Shown here one piece after another: positions 34,141 to 46,900 of a DNA stretch of 64,000 nt. Position 1 is the first letter of the stretch. Each line of letters starts with the position of its first letter. The notes under the pieces were generated by a model. That model was not told the origin of the DNA and did no database searches. It worked only from the letters and a program-made list of their open reading frames with translations. The stretch is from Fagopyrum homotropicum (lineage: Eukaryota > Streptophyta > Magnoliopsida > Caryophyllales > Polygonaceae): contig BSWB01000006.1 in the NCBI GenBank assembly GCA_033239125.1, positions 112,762,242-112,826,241 on the forward strand. Reading direction: 5' to 3'. A program made the position numbers and the translations under genes.

Positions 34141-35830
34141 TTAAGGAGTGTCTATTGCTTCATTAGAAGTCTCTAAGGGTGTAGGAGTGGTTGAAGAAGA
34201 CTCAAGAACATTGGTGGAGAGGACGTAATTTTTTTCGGAATTTCCCAAAATTATGGCACTACTGTTACTTCCACGGCCGTGGTTTTGACCGTGTAACTCT
34301 CTGGAGTCCTCCGAATAGCTGATTATGGTCATGTTGGTGGAAACCACGGCCGTGGAATAGCACGACTGACCGTGATTCCTCACATCCTTTGACCCATCGT
34401 AGAGTTTTTCAAACTCTTCTTCATGCACTTCCTTTAGCTCTTCCAAGGCTTCAATTTCCTCATTGCAATCCTCTTCCTCTCCTTTCTCCATAATGCTCAT
34501 AGTGATAACTCTTTGCAATGGATCCTTGAATAGAATTGAGCTTACTTCCTCTCTAGATGCCTCTTCATCATAGGTATTGAATATATCTTCTCCAAGAGCT
34601 GGCTCTTTCACCAAAGTAGAAAGAACAAACTCTACTTTCTCATCTCCTATGTCGAAGGCGAGTCTAGCATTCTTGCAATCCACCATACAACCGGATGTTG
34701 CAAGAAACGATCTTCCGAGTATGATCGGAACCGGACTATCTGCAGGAATGTCAAGCACAACAAAATCTATTGGAACATAGAACTTACCAAGCTTGACTGG
34801 GACGTCTTTAATGATACCGACGGGACGAGTTATGGATCGATCCGCCATGTATAATGTCATCTTCACCGGTTTAGGTTCACCTAAACCGATCTTCCTGCAT
34901 AAGGCAAGCCAAATGATGCTAACGCTTGCTCCTAAATCACATAATGCATCATATGTGACATCTCCTACTACGATTGGAACACAAAATGACCCCGGATCCT
35001 TCAGCTTTGGGGGCATCTTTTCCTTCATTGTTTTGATGAGATCCGATGATTCCGAACTCATCTTGACTTCTCCAAAGTCTTCCAGTTTCCTCTTGTTAGA
35101 GAGGAACTCCTTTAAGAACTTTCCATAAGCGGGCACACCTACAATTGCATCAATGAAAGGTATATTAATATGCAGTTTGCTCATGAGTTCAATGAACTTA
35201 CCGAATTGCTTGTCTAGACGCGCTCTTGCTCTAGATTGTGAGAATGGTAGGGGAGGTTTGTAAGCTGGAGGAGGAATGTAGATGTCTTCCTTCTCCTTTT
35301 CGACGGGAACTTCAACAAACTTAGGCTGCGGGTCGGTAGTTGTTGCTCCGCTCCTAGTTGTGATAGCCATCACCCTTCCTTTCGGGTTATCCTCCGTCTT
35401 TCCTGAAAGTTTTCCTTGATTTCTAGGAACTTCCTCAGCATTGCTGAACATTTGGTTTTCTAAAACCTTTTGAGCTTTATCAACCTTAGTGATGTGATTC
35501 TCCAGCCTTTGAAGCTTTCCCAAGATCGTTTCCAACATGGGATCGGGCTTCTCTTTCCCCAAAGTGCTTCCACTATTAGATGTTTGCCCCTGGCTTTTCA
35601 AAGGAATGGAAGAAGAAGATGGTGGAGTTAGTGAATTTCCTGAATTGGGATAAGAATTACCGGAATTTTGTTGTTGGTTGGAACACCAATTGTTGTTGCT
35701 TGAACTCCTATTGTTGTTCCAATTATTGTTCCGGTTGTTGTTGTTCCAATTGTCCCGGTTGTTATTCCGGCTGTTGCGATTGATGTTCTCATTCCCATTA
35801 TGGTTATTGTTATTTCCTAAATAACCAACA
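34141..35830 (-). pseudogene. Athila gag C-terminus and aspartic protease
   Basis: Open from about 35601, with an Asn-rich low-complexity lead (35640-35830, NNN/WNNN codons) upstream in gag. The protease active site is DLGASVSI (residues 222-229 of the 486-codon frame), with the flap-like MADRSITRPVGIIKDVPVKL and the GRSFLATSG box. The C-terminal extension is unusual: it is encoded through two copies of the palindrome CCACGGCCGTGG (34271-34282 and 34344-34355), which translate as NHGRG/HGQ-like peptides. The frame ends with a stop at 34141, 19 bases before the RT frame begins at 34122. Confidence 0.85.
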
Positions 35831-36076
35831 TCTTGCTCCTTAGGCTTTTGAAATCTAGCTTTATGACTTCCTTTAATTCTTTAATCTCGGTGTTGAGAGA
35901 AAAGATTTGGGGTTTGAGCAGCTTGTGTTAGCTTCGCTCCTTGCTCTACTCGGTTAGCTTCCGCCTTCCGGTGAGAGTATTTTCTCAATGACTCGGGCTT
36001 GCTTCTCAAAGAAGTCCCAAGCGTCATCTTCCCTCATGTCCATGAATGAGCCACATGAAAGGGATTGGAGCTTGAA

Positions 36077-37050
36077 TTATGTTTCCACATCTAGCCCTTT
36101 GTAGTATATCTCCAACAACCCCAATTTGGAAATGCCATGGTGTGGGCAATCCAATAGTAAATCTTGAAATCTTTCCCAAGACTGAAACAAACTTTCATTA
36201 TATCTCATAGAAAAAGCATTGATTTTACCTCTCAACTCCGCTGTCTTGTATGACGGAAATAACTTGGTTAGAAACTCCGAAGATAGATTCTCCCATGTAT
36301 TGAGTCTTCCATTTGGAAGAGCTTGATACCAAGATAAAGCCTTCCCTTTCAAGGAGAAGAAGAATGGCTTGATCTTGTAATTGTTGGTGGTTGCTTTCTT
36401 TGGCTTCATTGTCTCCATCATAATCTCAAAATTCTGTAAATGTTGATGTGGAGATTCAACACTCGTTCCTCCAAATTGACTTTGGCGAACGATGGTAATA
36501 ACTTGTGGGTTAAAGCTAAACCCGTGAATATCGTCAGCATCAAAGTTCACACCTAGACGGTGTGGTTGCTGAATCAGATCCATCCTTTGGCCAAGAGTTC
36601 TTGGCTCTTCTTCTACACGAGCGGCTCTCGTACCCCCAGCTGGGACACGAGGAGTTGCGGCTGGTATCAGATTAATCCGGACTGGATTGATCGTTGGATC
36701 AATATCCTCTAGTGGTGGCATATCCGGATCGAATTCCTCATCATCGGATGATTCCACTCTAATGGACTTAGTTGGTTCTTGACCTTCTTCTTCTTCTTAG
36801 AATCATTCAACTCCAACTTCATGTCCAACATCATAGCCTTGAGTTCATCAATTTGAAATTGATGACTCGTTTCCGCATCTATACGAGCTTTCTCACTCAA
36901 CTTAAGTTGAAGTTGAGATTCATCCAACTCCGCTTGTAAATCTCTCTCTTTATTTTCAGCCATCTTTCTTTCCTTGGCTTTCTTCCTAAGAGTTTTCTCA
37001 AGTTCCGGATCAAAAGGTAGGACGTCTTTGTTGGATCTAGACATGCGCAT
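36077..37050 (-). pseudogene. Athila gag
   Basis: The start is probably MSRSNKD or the Met two codons upstream (about 37044-37050). A basic, Glu/Lys-rich helical N-terminus (residues 20-90) is followed by a frameshift inside an AAG run near 36780. The second part contains the Retrotrans_gag core: FFFSLKGKALSWYQALPNGR, LSSEFLTKLFPSYKTAELRG, ESLFQSWERFQDLLLDCPHH. The capsid fold is complete apart from the shift. Similarity continues, without an open frame, through 35880-36077. Confidence 0.85.
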
Positions 37051-37153
37051 ATACCTAAAATAACCTGCAAATAACACTCACAAGAGATATCAAATAACAA
37101 GAGCAAAGCTCCCAAGCTCGACAACCGAAAACCGAAGTTTGGTCTTGACCAAA

Positions 37154-37171
37154 TCCCCGGCAACGGCGCCA
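37154..37171 (-). promoter_or_regulatory. Athila primer-binding site, tRNA-Asp type
   Basis: The minus strand reads TGGCGCCGTTGCCGGGGA a few bases inside the 5' LTR end. It is complementary to the 3' end of plant tRNA-Asp, the primer characteristic of Athila elements. Confidence 0.9.
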
Positions 37172-37177
37172 AAAACT

Positions 37178-38836
37178 TGTTCGCCCTAAAACGTGCGTGC
37201 AATCAAGTCTTAAATTTATAAAACTACAATAAAGGCAAGCGATACGGATCGGCGTAGATTAGCAAATATTCCAAAGTATCGATCACAGGGATTTGGTGAA
37301 ACAAAATCCAATCTCAATTGTCGAGCAAGTAAAAGATGTAAAGCTTTGCAAATATTGGGAAAACAGCAACCCTAAAGATCCAAGTATCAAATTGTGGCAA
37401 TCTATTCAAGATATACTAAAGAACTAAGGACATAGTCAAGAGTTGCAAAGGTATGCTAAAGTAAAGTAATGTACGGTGAAGTTCCAAGACTTTATATGAC
37501 TTATCTAAAGACATTCTCTATAAAGGTTGTTGAGGTTGCAGTATAGAAAGGATCCATGGATAAGAATTAAACTCAAATACCCAAACTTGTAACCCAAGGA
37601 TCAAGATAAACTAAAACGATTAAGGTTGTAATACTCGAAACCGAAATAGAGGATGATGAGTCTCACTACTACCTAGGAAAGGCAAGCCAAGACTAGATTA
37701 AAGTTAATCTTTAACCTTGGATCAAAGTAAAAGCAAAGTTCGTAAACTAGGGTAGATCACGGTCAGATCTTGAGAACCACGGCCGTGGAAACCCAAGAAC
37801 AGACCGTGGTCGACGAGATCTCTCTAACTCTCAGGGTCCAATCAAATTACGATCGATCTATCATCATCTAAGCCACAACTATCAACCCTTCACCTTAGAA
37901 TTGCTAAAGGGTTTTAGCCAATATTGTCATAATATCAATATTCAATTTAAAGAGAATGAAAGATGAAAACCCTCGAATACTCAATAAAATTCAAAACCAG
38001 TTCTCGAATCTGAAACACAAGAAGTAATAATCAATGAATTCAAAATGTAGAACACAAAACCTCACAATGATCTAAGGTAAGTATGAAGAACAGGTTGTCA
38101 ATCTGTCTTCAATATCAAAACCTAAGAAAGAGGTTAAACCTTCGGCGATCTTCAATCAAAACCTAGACAAGAATGCTCCAAGCAAGGTAAGCGGCCGTCA
38201 GCGTCCGTAGGCGTCTAAGCGGGATCAAACACGTGTATTGCGAGATGCCCTCAAACTCTCTTCTCTGGCCTTTTTATATGACCGGCAAAGAATAATTGTC
38301 CAAACCCATTACATAAATAACGTGGCAAATAAAGACACGTCAAAAGATCGCTTAAATCACGGTCTCAAGGGTTTCCACGACCGTGGTTTAGAGCGTGGAA
38401 AGGGGTTACGGTCTCTTGTGATTTCCACGACCGTACTTTAGGCCGTGTAACTTACTAGAGTGCTCCACGCTCATGATGCTAAGATCCACGACCGTGGTTT
38501 AGAGCGTGGACTCTTCTACGGCCGTAATTTAGAGCGTGGAAGTGTAAAACACTTGTGGTTTCCTTTGTGTCGTGACATTCTTCATCCTAACTCCTTCCTT
38601 AGCTTCCTTGATGTGTTCCTAATCCTTGAATATGATCGATTACTCTCTTTTCTCTCTCAATTGCTCTTATTTAGCTCCTTTTCACCTACAATCAACACAA
38701 AGCTAGTGTAGACATCCATATTGACAAAATGGAGGAACAAGCTAACAATTGCTTCTAAACTTCATCCATGTACACAATAATAAGGGAAAAACAACCAAAA
38801 TAAGTGCCTAGAATATCGCAATATTTCATGCTAACA
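37178..38836 (-). repeat. Athila 5' LTR
   Basis: 1659 bases, same ends as the 3' LTR. The TATA-like stretch is the plus-strand GGCCTTTTTATATG at 38269-38280. Palindrome units lie at 37777-37788, 38375-38386 and 38486-38497. The unit at 38486 is intact here but disrupted in the 3' LTR, where the corresponding sequence reads CTACGGCCGAAG. Confidence 0.95.
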
Positions 38837-38841
38837 AATAT

Positions 38842-39320
38842 CTTCCAAGCCTGGACTCTCTTCCTCCTTCATGGCATAACGTTAGAAGGCATCACATGCC
38901 TATACTATAAGCCTTGCTGCCCGTATGACATAATGACAAACCCATCTCTTCATAGGTCTTAACCTCGGAAGACTTCTATCTAATCTATCTCAATGGAGAC
39001 TATAATAGTCTTCCAATTAACATCTAACACAACATGATATCTATCCGTCCCATCCATACACATAATGACCTCCTCATGCACCTATGACATGACAAAGAAG
39101 TCTACAAGCAATACACAAGTCCTACATAAAGGAGACAATCACATATCTCGCGGGTACCTCAGACCCCTAACTGATATCCTTATCAAGGAAGGTCTACCCT
39201 CTATTGTATCTAAAATCAATCTATACATGCATCAAAAGCAAAGAGTGCATATCACCCATATCAAAGAAAACTCCACTAGGTAAACCATTAACGAGAATGA
39301 TACTTGTAACAGCTAACGTC
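38842..39320 (-). pseudogene. Chromovirus C protease and RT leader, heavily decayed
   Basis: On the minus strand, broken frames correspond to the protease and RT leader of chromovirus B (54890-55560), with many stops. The frame reading LEDIPVVYELKDVL is split exactly by the Athila insertion, which confirms the junction. Confidence 0.6.
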
Positions 39321-39344
39321 AGCAGCTCCATTGTATATCACCAC

Positions 39345-40022
39345 TCAAACCTCGAACCTATGCTCCTCAGGTATCATTGAGGTCATCACCATAGCCTCCA
39401 CTTCTACTCTTTTTGCATCGGAAAGAGGAAGGTCTTGCTGAGAAGAAACACTACCTTGCTGACAAAAAGGGGTCAAATGGCCTAGTTCACCACATGTAAA
39501 GCACGCTATCGGTGCCAAGGAACACTCAGGGCGCAAATGATCTGGATCGCTACAGTTGAGACACAGACGTCCCATCTATGCTACTGATACGGGTGACTCC
39601 TCTGCACTTCTCAACTCAAAGGCTCTACCCTGAGCTCCTCTGGTGTCAGTGGTACTTCCACCACGACCTCTACTTCTACTCGACCCGGGAACAGATCCTT
39701 GAGTAGAAGGACAATCTAAAGCTCTTTGTTGTCCCTGTGTTTGCTGCTAAGGTGTCCTCTAACCAACTCCCTCCACACTAGCAGGGGAAGATCCCTACTG
39801 TAATGCAACTCTACCTTGCCTACAGAAGGCAACTCTATGACCTGGTCTACCACAAGTGTAGCAAGTCACTGGTGGACTCGTACACTTTGATCGCAAATGT
39901 CCAGAATTCCCACAGTTATAACAAGATATCATCTCACCAGCAGTCCGTGTAGAACAGGGATCACTCAAATATCCATGTGATAGACTTTGTCTACCTCTTG
40001 AAGGGTCTACTTCCTCATTCAC
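39345..40022 (-). pseudogene. Chromovirus C gag nucleocapsid with two pairs of CCHC knuckles
   Basis: First pair in translation order (39795-40022): CYNCGNSGHLRSKC and CYTCGRPGHRVAFC. Second pair (39345-39575): CLNCSDPDHLRPEC and CFTCGELGHLTPFC. All four fit CX2CX4HX4C. Between them lies an RGRGG-containing linker. Chromovirus B has a single pair at the first position, so the second pair here is an extra module placed before the protease. The nucleocapsid binds element RNA during packaging. Confidence 0.8.
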
Positions 40023-40586
40023 TAGCTCGATCCGTTGTTTCTTCTTGATCTGGAAGCTTCAGTTGATACCACAGATGTTGGTAAGCACAATGTTAGTTTA
40101 CCCGCTCTTGCAGCGTCATATACTTGACATATATATTCTCGAAACTCGAGTCCACTCATCAAGACGTAATCAAGCTCTTCATGGTCGTCCTATGCTATAG
40201 GCGATACAACAGCGGAAACTGGTCCCTTACCTATCACTACTGGAGGAAGAGGGGGCATATTCCCACCTCGTTCCACTACAGATGTTGCTCTAGTTTGAGC
40301 CATCTGCAGATCGAGTATACGCACCTAATCTTATAAGGCTATATATATGCCATATGTATCGGTATATATGTATATAACACATCCACATAATCCATAATAC
40401 ACATGTATATACATATCTATGTTGTAGAGATCCATCGCATAGGTGACGACTTCTCGTACATTCTAACCCAAAACCACACTTAAAACCAAAAATCCTTTTG
40501 AAAACGTCAGACCCCTTTTTGGGTTCTATTTATTGTACCTATCAAACCTCATTGCAGGTAGCAAATGCCATTGTTGTCAACCTAAG
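40023..40586 (-). pseudogene. Chromovirus C gag N-terminal region, decayed
   Basis: This lies where capsid coding sequence should be, but no continuous frame survives and only fragmentary similarity to 53500-54500 is visible. The plus-strand open stretches here are chance. Confidence 0.45.
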
Positions 40587-40599
40587 ACTCTGATACCAA
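40587..40599 (-). promoter_or_regulatory. Chromovirus C primer-binding site
   Basis: The minus strand reads TGGTATCAGAGTC next to the LTR end (…GGGGTGTTACA, LTR edge at 40603). This matches the tRNA-iMet primer type and the equivalent site of chromovirus B. Confidence 0.85.
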
Positions 40600-40602
40600 C
40601 TC

Positions 40603-42600
40603 TGTAACACCCCGATTCCGCGGGACTCGGGATGTCACATTGGGTTAGGATCTCACAATGGATCCTGACCCTAGCCTGACAACAAGTTCACTGGACCTTA
40701 CAATATGGCATTGACAGATATAAAAACAAATACATAAAACCGTATAAACTGTATAACCAAAGGTAAACAACAACATAGCCGAGTATGAAACAACATCCTC
40801 ACACAGGAGGGAAAACAAGACATCATCCTCACGTAGGAGGGAAAACATAAACAACCCCAAAACCAACCACCTAATGTACGAGAGTCCTCGGCCTATCACC
40901 CTGTCAGATCACCCAGCAGCGCCTATCCTACAAACATCTATAACACGGTATGAAACCGTTAGCTAACCATACATATATAAGGTAATGCATAAGCACAACC
41001 ACAATCATGAAAGATAAACACATCAACATGCTATCACACATTTACCCATTTTATCATCTTTATATAATAGTCATTCACTCAAATCGTATATATATATAGA
41101 TAGATGAAAGTATGTGACACGAGGACCGATACATCCTCGGCTCTGAGTGCTATATCCAGTTGTACGAATATCGGTCACACAACCCGTGTACCGTATGGGA
41201 GTGGATTGCGCCCTTTTTGTAAACCAGTCTGGCCTGACGTCAAAGAACCTCCCAGACTCCATGGCAGGATGAAAGGGAAGGGTTATCACAGCCACGCAAC
41301 GGGACAATCAATAAAACATAGGTCAGTATAAACGATATCTCATGCTATCATAGCAAACATATAACGCACACACCACTCATGCAAACACCCAATATAGGGA
41401 TGATAGCTAAGTAAGTCTTACGGACTTACCTCAACCTCGTACTCAGCTCAACCACAACAACCTCCAATACTGAGAGAGGACACTCCCTAATAACAAGGCA
41501 TAAATATATATCAAACTCTATCCATCAAAGGGGTCACACCTAGACCCAAAGGGATCCATGAGGATCATACTCAATCTATAAGCCTCACAACCAACTAAAC
41601 CTCAATACCTCAACATAACTCACAATTCCTCAAATCTCAAGGTAGTATCTAATCAACATTCCTCAAATTCTAATCCTAATTTAATTAATTAACCTTTAAT
41701 TAATTAATTAGATTTTGACAGAATAACGTTTTGCCCGCAGACAATTTCTAAACCCGCTGTCATCAGATTTCATCAAACAAACAACCCATACTCACTAGAA
41801 TAATATAACGACCATAATGGAATTTCTAATTATCCATTTTGACAAGCCTAAAGTCAATTTAGGCCAACTCGCAATACGGAAAACGAATAAATTCATAACT
41901 TATTCGTTACTAACCCGATTGACGATCTGAAAGAAGATTCAGAATCATAGCGACGCAGGCTATGCATGGACAACATCAAATTCACCGGAATCTGAGCGAC
42001 GGAACCTGCCTATTGACATATATGATCGACCAACCCTTTATCTGCTCGGAAATGCACAAACTCGGTACCGATATGAAGAGAATGAAGAGAGGAATCCAGA
42101 AACTCAAACGGAATTAAAATCGGATTAAAAACGGAGAGTAGATATGAGTTTGAAGGTTGAGAGAAATTAGAGCTTTTACGAGGAAACATGAAAGGAAATG
42201 AATTAATAAAGGATTTTCCGCTATTTATAGTGAAGACGATAATTATCCTTTAGCAAAGTCGATAATTATCCTTTAACCGATCCAAAGGCGGGTCGAATCT
42301 CCTTCTCCAAATTTCTCGAGATTGAAATATTAAATTTGGAATATTGTAGGGATAATTATTCCACAACTGCCTCGGAAAACGTGAATTTCTAAGCTGTCTT
42401 TCTTAGCCGTTAAGAAACGAAATAGCGACTCTTTTGGCCGTTTTGCCTCTCCATGTTATTTCATATCTAGGACATATCCGATGTCCTAACCATTTCTCTC
42501 AACTGTATTTTTATTAATTGGAGCTCCCAAATGCTCCAAATAACACCGGAGGGTAAAAATAATTACCCGGGGAAAAAAGTAAAAATTTTCCCAAACGCCC
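40603..42600 (-). repeat. Chromovirus C 5' LTR (outer end approximate)
   Basis: Begins on the plus strand TGTAACACCCCGATTCCGCG. It shares the conserved block GAGGTAAGTC...GACTTACTTAGCT (reverse complement near 41410-41440) with chromovirus B's LTR at 52470-52500. A palindromic GATAATTATCCTTTA unit occurs twice, at about 42239 and 42270. The outer terminus could not be fixed; by spacing against LTR B it should lie at roughly 42.4-42.7 kb. Confidence 0.65.
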
Positions 42601-43913
42601 AAAATTACGCGAGAAACATAACGGTGGGACTCATACTCATCACTTGCGAAATCTTCGCGAGTTATATGTCAATTACTATCAACGATTAAGTTAATCAACA
42701 TTAATTAGAATTCGGAAATCCTAACTTTTACATCACCTATACTAGCTCAACTAATAGATTAGAACAACTGAAGATTGACTCATGCATTGTTTTTGCTACT
42801 ATTATTCAAGTTAACACATTCGAGACTAATTTAAACGAACTTATTATTATTATTATTATTATTATTATTTTTTTTTTTTTTTTTTTTTATAATTTTTTTT
42901 TTTTTTTACTATCGAAGGAAAACATATTACACGACGTTGGAAGGGAGCCGACTAACAAGTTGAGCTCCGCATCCCTTTTAAATGGTAAACACAATCTTAG
43001 CAAAAAAACGGAAAGCGGTTAGGTTGATCTATCTCCTCGAAGTAATTCACCCTAAATATCGGTTGATATTTGCAGATGGGTCAGTCGATCAATAACACAA
43101 CTAGTTTCTCTGAAAATATACTCCCTGACTCCCTCTGTTTCCTAATTTATTTCATTAGAGGTTTAAAATTTTGTTTCTCAATACATGACATTATAGGTAC
43201 ATTTAATGCTCAAGCCTTCTACAAATAAATTTCATATTACTTTTGCATTTATTGTTTATATTTTCAAAATTTGTCTTTCCAACTCTCTATCAATATTTAT
43301 ATTTAAAACTAAAACTCTTTAAATTGAAATCATCCAAATTAACATCATACTTATATTTTCAAAATTTGTCTACGAGTCATTTATGCCGATGAATGTATCA
43401 AATTACATCGAAAAAGTAAATATTAGTATTTGTTATCTGAATAATAAATATTGTATATTTTTATTTTTAAATTTCTTAATTTGTGTGTTTTTAAAATGGA
43501 CTTCCACAAACAAATTTAAAGGAAATGAGCTCGAAACTCATTTATATACATTACACCTTAATAATAAAAATAAATAAAATAAAATTAAAATTGGAAGAAT
43601 TCAATCCAGCCAATTAAAGCATGTCAGTGATATGTAAAAACTCGAATCTCAAGGGGAAACACGAATGAATACAAAATGGGTCCATGAGATCCAGCCTCCA
43701 AGCTGTCTTCCTCCAATTTCAAACCTATGGCCTCTTCGGCTCCCCATGTGTTCACACTCAGAATTCCACAAATTGATTCTAAAAAAGCTAAAGTTCCAGA
43801 AAATCCCCTCTTTTTACTCTTCCCATTTCCACGCTGTTTTTCTTTTCAAACATGGAGAACGTTGCAAAACAAACTGAAAACTAGCTGAAGATACAGAACT
43901 AGAGTGAGATCTA
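42601..43913. other. Intergenic and promoter region of the SKU5-like gene
   Basis: Contains an (ATT)n plus poly-T microsatellite tract at about 42838-42907, a CTCCCTCTGTTTCC Stowaway-like end near 43130, and ATATTTTCAAAATTTGTCT twice (about 43258 and 43350). The final few hundred bases should hold the SKU5-like promoter and 5' UTR; I see no decisive TATA box. No additional gene. Confidence 0.4.
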
Positions 43914-46900
43914 ATGTCCTTCATTCCTCAGTTATGTATAGCAAGCTTGCTTTGCTGTGGTCTGCTAGTATGTCTTGGAGAAGACCCTTATGTCTCCTTT
44001 GATTGGACTGTCTCTTATCTCACCGCCTCTCCACTTGGGGTCAATCAACAGGTTCTGGGTTTTTATCCCCTGAATTATCTAATTTTCTTTGTTTTATGGT
44101 GATTTTTTTTAGGGTTTTGTTATGGTGTAATTTTATGGGTTTGCTTGATGATAGTGGAATTGAGTATTTTGCACACTAAAGATTCAAATTATCCAGATTT
44201 TGTGGAGATTTGGAGTAGTTTTTCTTTGCTGCTGTCTTCAATTACAATCTGAATTATTGAAATTGTGTCAAATCTTCCACGGCTTAATCTTTAAGTTAGT
44301 ATTATGAAAGGGGAAAGGCAGTTTCCAACATTGTTTTGATTAGTATTGATTACTGAGGTTCTTATTGATATATAGCTGAGGCTTGAGAGTTATATTTAGC
44401 AGTAGTAAGATGATTCCGATAAGGAATAGTGGTCCTAGCAGTTGGTGGATAGTGATTGATCACTGAAGCTGCCATTACACTTGTTTGAGGATTCATGCTT
44501 ATTCCCATAAAAATCCAAAGGATACATCATCTTATTTTGTATGCCCATGACTTCATATGCTGGACAGCACACCAGTTTTATGCGTGTTCTGAACATAAGA
44601 TTGAATTAATGTATTGAAAGGTGATACTAGATGATAGTAAATCACAGGAGAATTTAAAATGGAGATAAACAAGATTTTTTTAGTTGCTTTATTTTAGTAG
44701 AACTGTGGAATAGTTTGGATCTTTGGAGAATTGAAGTGTATATTTATCCTTCATCCATCATACTATAGTGTGTAAAAAAGGTGAATCCCAGATGGAAATG
44801 TGGATGTGCTAGTATAGTGTATATATAAGAAAGGGTAAGTCTCACCATAACAAGATTCCCACATTACCTCAAGTTATTGGCATACTGGACTTCAGTATAG
44901 TTTGTATGACGGTGCAAAATTCATTTATTAAATGATAAGTTGTCTTGATGCTGTTTTCCTTTTCTTAATTACACTTGCAGGTGATTGCAGTAAATGGACA
45001 GTTTCCAGGGCCAGTTCTTAATGTCACCACAAACTGGAACGTTATTATCAACGTAAAGAACGATTTGGATGAGCCATTACTTATTACATGGTATCTCAAA
45101 ACCTATACTCAAAATGTTCTTTAATTAAGAAAAAAATCTGATTTCAAGTGGTCAAATAAGTTATTTGGGTTATATTTCAGGGCTGGAGTGCAACAGAGAA
45201 AGAATGCATGGCAGGATGGAGTTTCAGGGACGAATTGTCCCATTCCTGCTGGTTGGAATTGGACTTACCAGTTCCAAGTGAAAGATCAAATAGGGAGTTT
45301 CTTTTACTTTCCGTCGCTCAACTTTCAGCGAGCTTCTGGTGGTTATGGAGGAATCACCATAAACAATAGAGATATCATTCCGATTCCATTTGGAACGCCT
45401 GATGGTGATATTTCATTATTGATTAGTGACTGGTATACAAAGAGTCATAAGGTCAGTCCCAATTCTGGCTCTTGTGTCTTTTGCTGCATATAAACTGACC
45501 ATTCTTTCTGATTTTCAAGAGATCAAGTGTCTTCCATGGGATAACAGGATCTTAGGAAACAGCTTGATGATGGACCTGACCTTGGCGTCCCTGACGGTGT
45601 CCTTATTAATGGACTAGGTCCCTTTCGGTATGATCAAGCCGTTGTTCCTGAGAATATCCCCTTCCTCATAGTTAATGTTGAACCAGGTATACTGCAAAGA
45701 TGGGTGATACAAAGCCAACTTATTAATTTTATTATTCTTACTAGCTATGTTCAGTTTTTCTATTTTCTGGTTATTCCGTAGGACCTGTTCAGCATTCATA
45801 TTCTAGATTTCAGTTATGGGTATGACATTTGATTGTTTGATATATATCCGGATATGGATATCAAACTATTATCATTGATAGCAAATTCTAAAAGTTTCAT
45901 ATGCCAATATATTGGGGTATATCACTTGTAATACCATATTCTTGGAATTAGGATATTTGGTATCTTGATATCCAAATACGGAAACCAAACGGAGCCTTAG
46001 TTTCTTTGATTTTCCAGTATCCATACTAGTTTTTGGGCACTTCTGCATTACCTCCACCAGTCCATATTTCTTGCCATCATCTGAAATTTTATCTATTTAG
46101 TTTTGGGAGTTAATTATGTAGTCTTTTCTTATCAAAGGAGGAGCTACAACATGTTATTATTCAGACTTGAGTATTGAATTGGAATATCAATCCTGAGTAA
46201 TTTTCTCATATTGGCTTTTTGTGAGATACTTGCACTCATATTTCTATATTTTTGCTTTCATTTTTTGGTCCCTAACAATAGGCATTATAGGCCTAACACC
46301 ACAAGGCTTATAACAAATCTTCAATGCTCGTGACTATATGAACCTGCATGAAAACGTTTTGATTTGCTTTTCACTTCCATGTTTGATTAGACATGCGAGT
46401 TTTGCTTATTCCATATCTTCTTTTGTTTGTCACAGGAAAAACTTACCGACTTCGTGTGTCAAATGTTGGCATCTCTACCAGCTTGAATTTCCGGATCCAG
46501 AATCATAATTTAGTTCTTGTTGAGACCGAAGGGTCTTACACAGTACAGCAGAATTATACAGACATGGATATTCATGTAGGTCAATCATACTCGTTCTTGG
46601 TCACAATGGACCAAAATGCAAGCAGTGACTACTACATTGTTGCCAGCCCTCGGTTTGTCAATTCATCTGCTTGGGCTGGAGTTAAAGGTGTTGCCGTTTT
46701 GCACTATGCCAATTCTCAAGGGCCCGTATCAGGTCCTCTTCCAGATCCCCCTAACGAGTTAGACACATCTTACTCTATGAACCAAGCAAGATCCATAAGG
46801 TTGTAATCAAATCTTCCTCTTTATAGCTGTAATTTGTACATTTTTCCTCAATAATCTACATCATCAAAGACTCAGAATGGATCGTGTGAGAAGCTATCTT

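Larger units (their letters stand above)
25789..38836 (-). mobile_element. Complete Athila-type Ty3/gypsy retrotransposon, TSD AATAT
   Basis: 13,048-base element on the minus strand. AATAT is duplicated at 25784-25788 and 38837-38841. The LTRs are 25789-27469 (3') and 37178-38836 (5'), nearly alike apart from small indels. The primer-binding site at 37154-37171 matches tRNA-Asp, the usual Athila primer. Internal order in the 5'-3' sense of the element is gag, protease, RT, RNase H, integrase, spacer, ATHILA ORF, long 3' non-coding region. Several nonsense codons and frameshifts make it non-autonomous now. The target was the RT leader of chromovirus C. Confidence 0.95.
24020..42600 (-). mobile_element. 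Chromovirus C (Ty3/gypsy, Del/Tekay-like), old copy split by Athila
   Basis: Minus-strand Ty3/gypsy element whose 3' portion (integrase, RNase H, RT) lies at 24020-25788 and whose 5' portion (RT N-terminus, protease, gag, primer-binding site, 5' LTR) lies at 38842 to about 42.6 kb. The two parts join inside the RT leader once the Athila insertion and its AATAT duplication are removed. Sequence is close to chromovirus B at 51.5 kb but far more decayed. No 3' LTR is present left of 24020, so that end was lost. The outer boundary of the 5' LTR is approximate. Confidence 0.8.
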
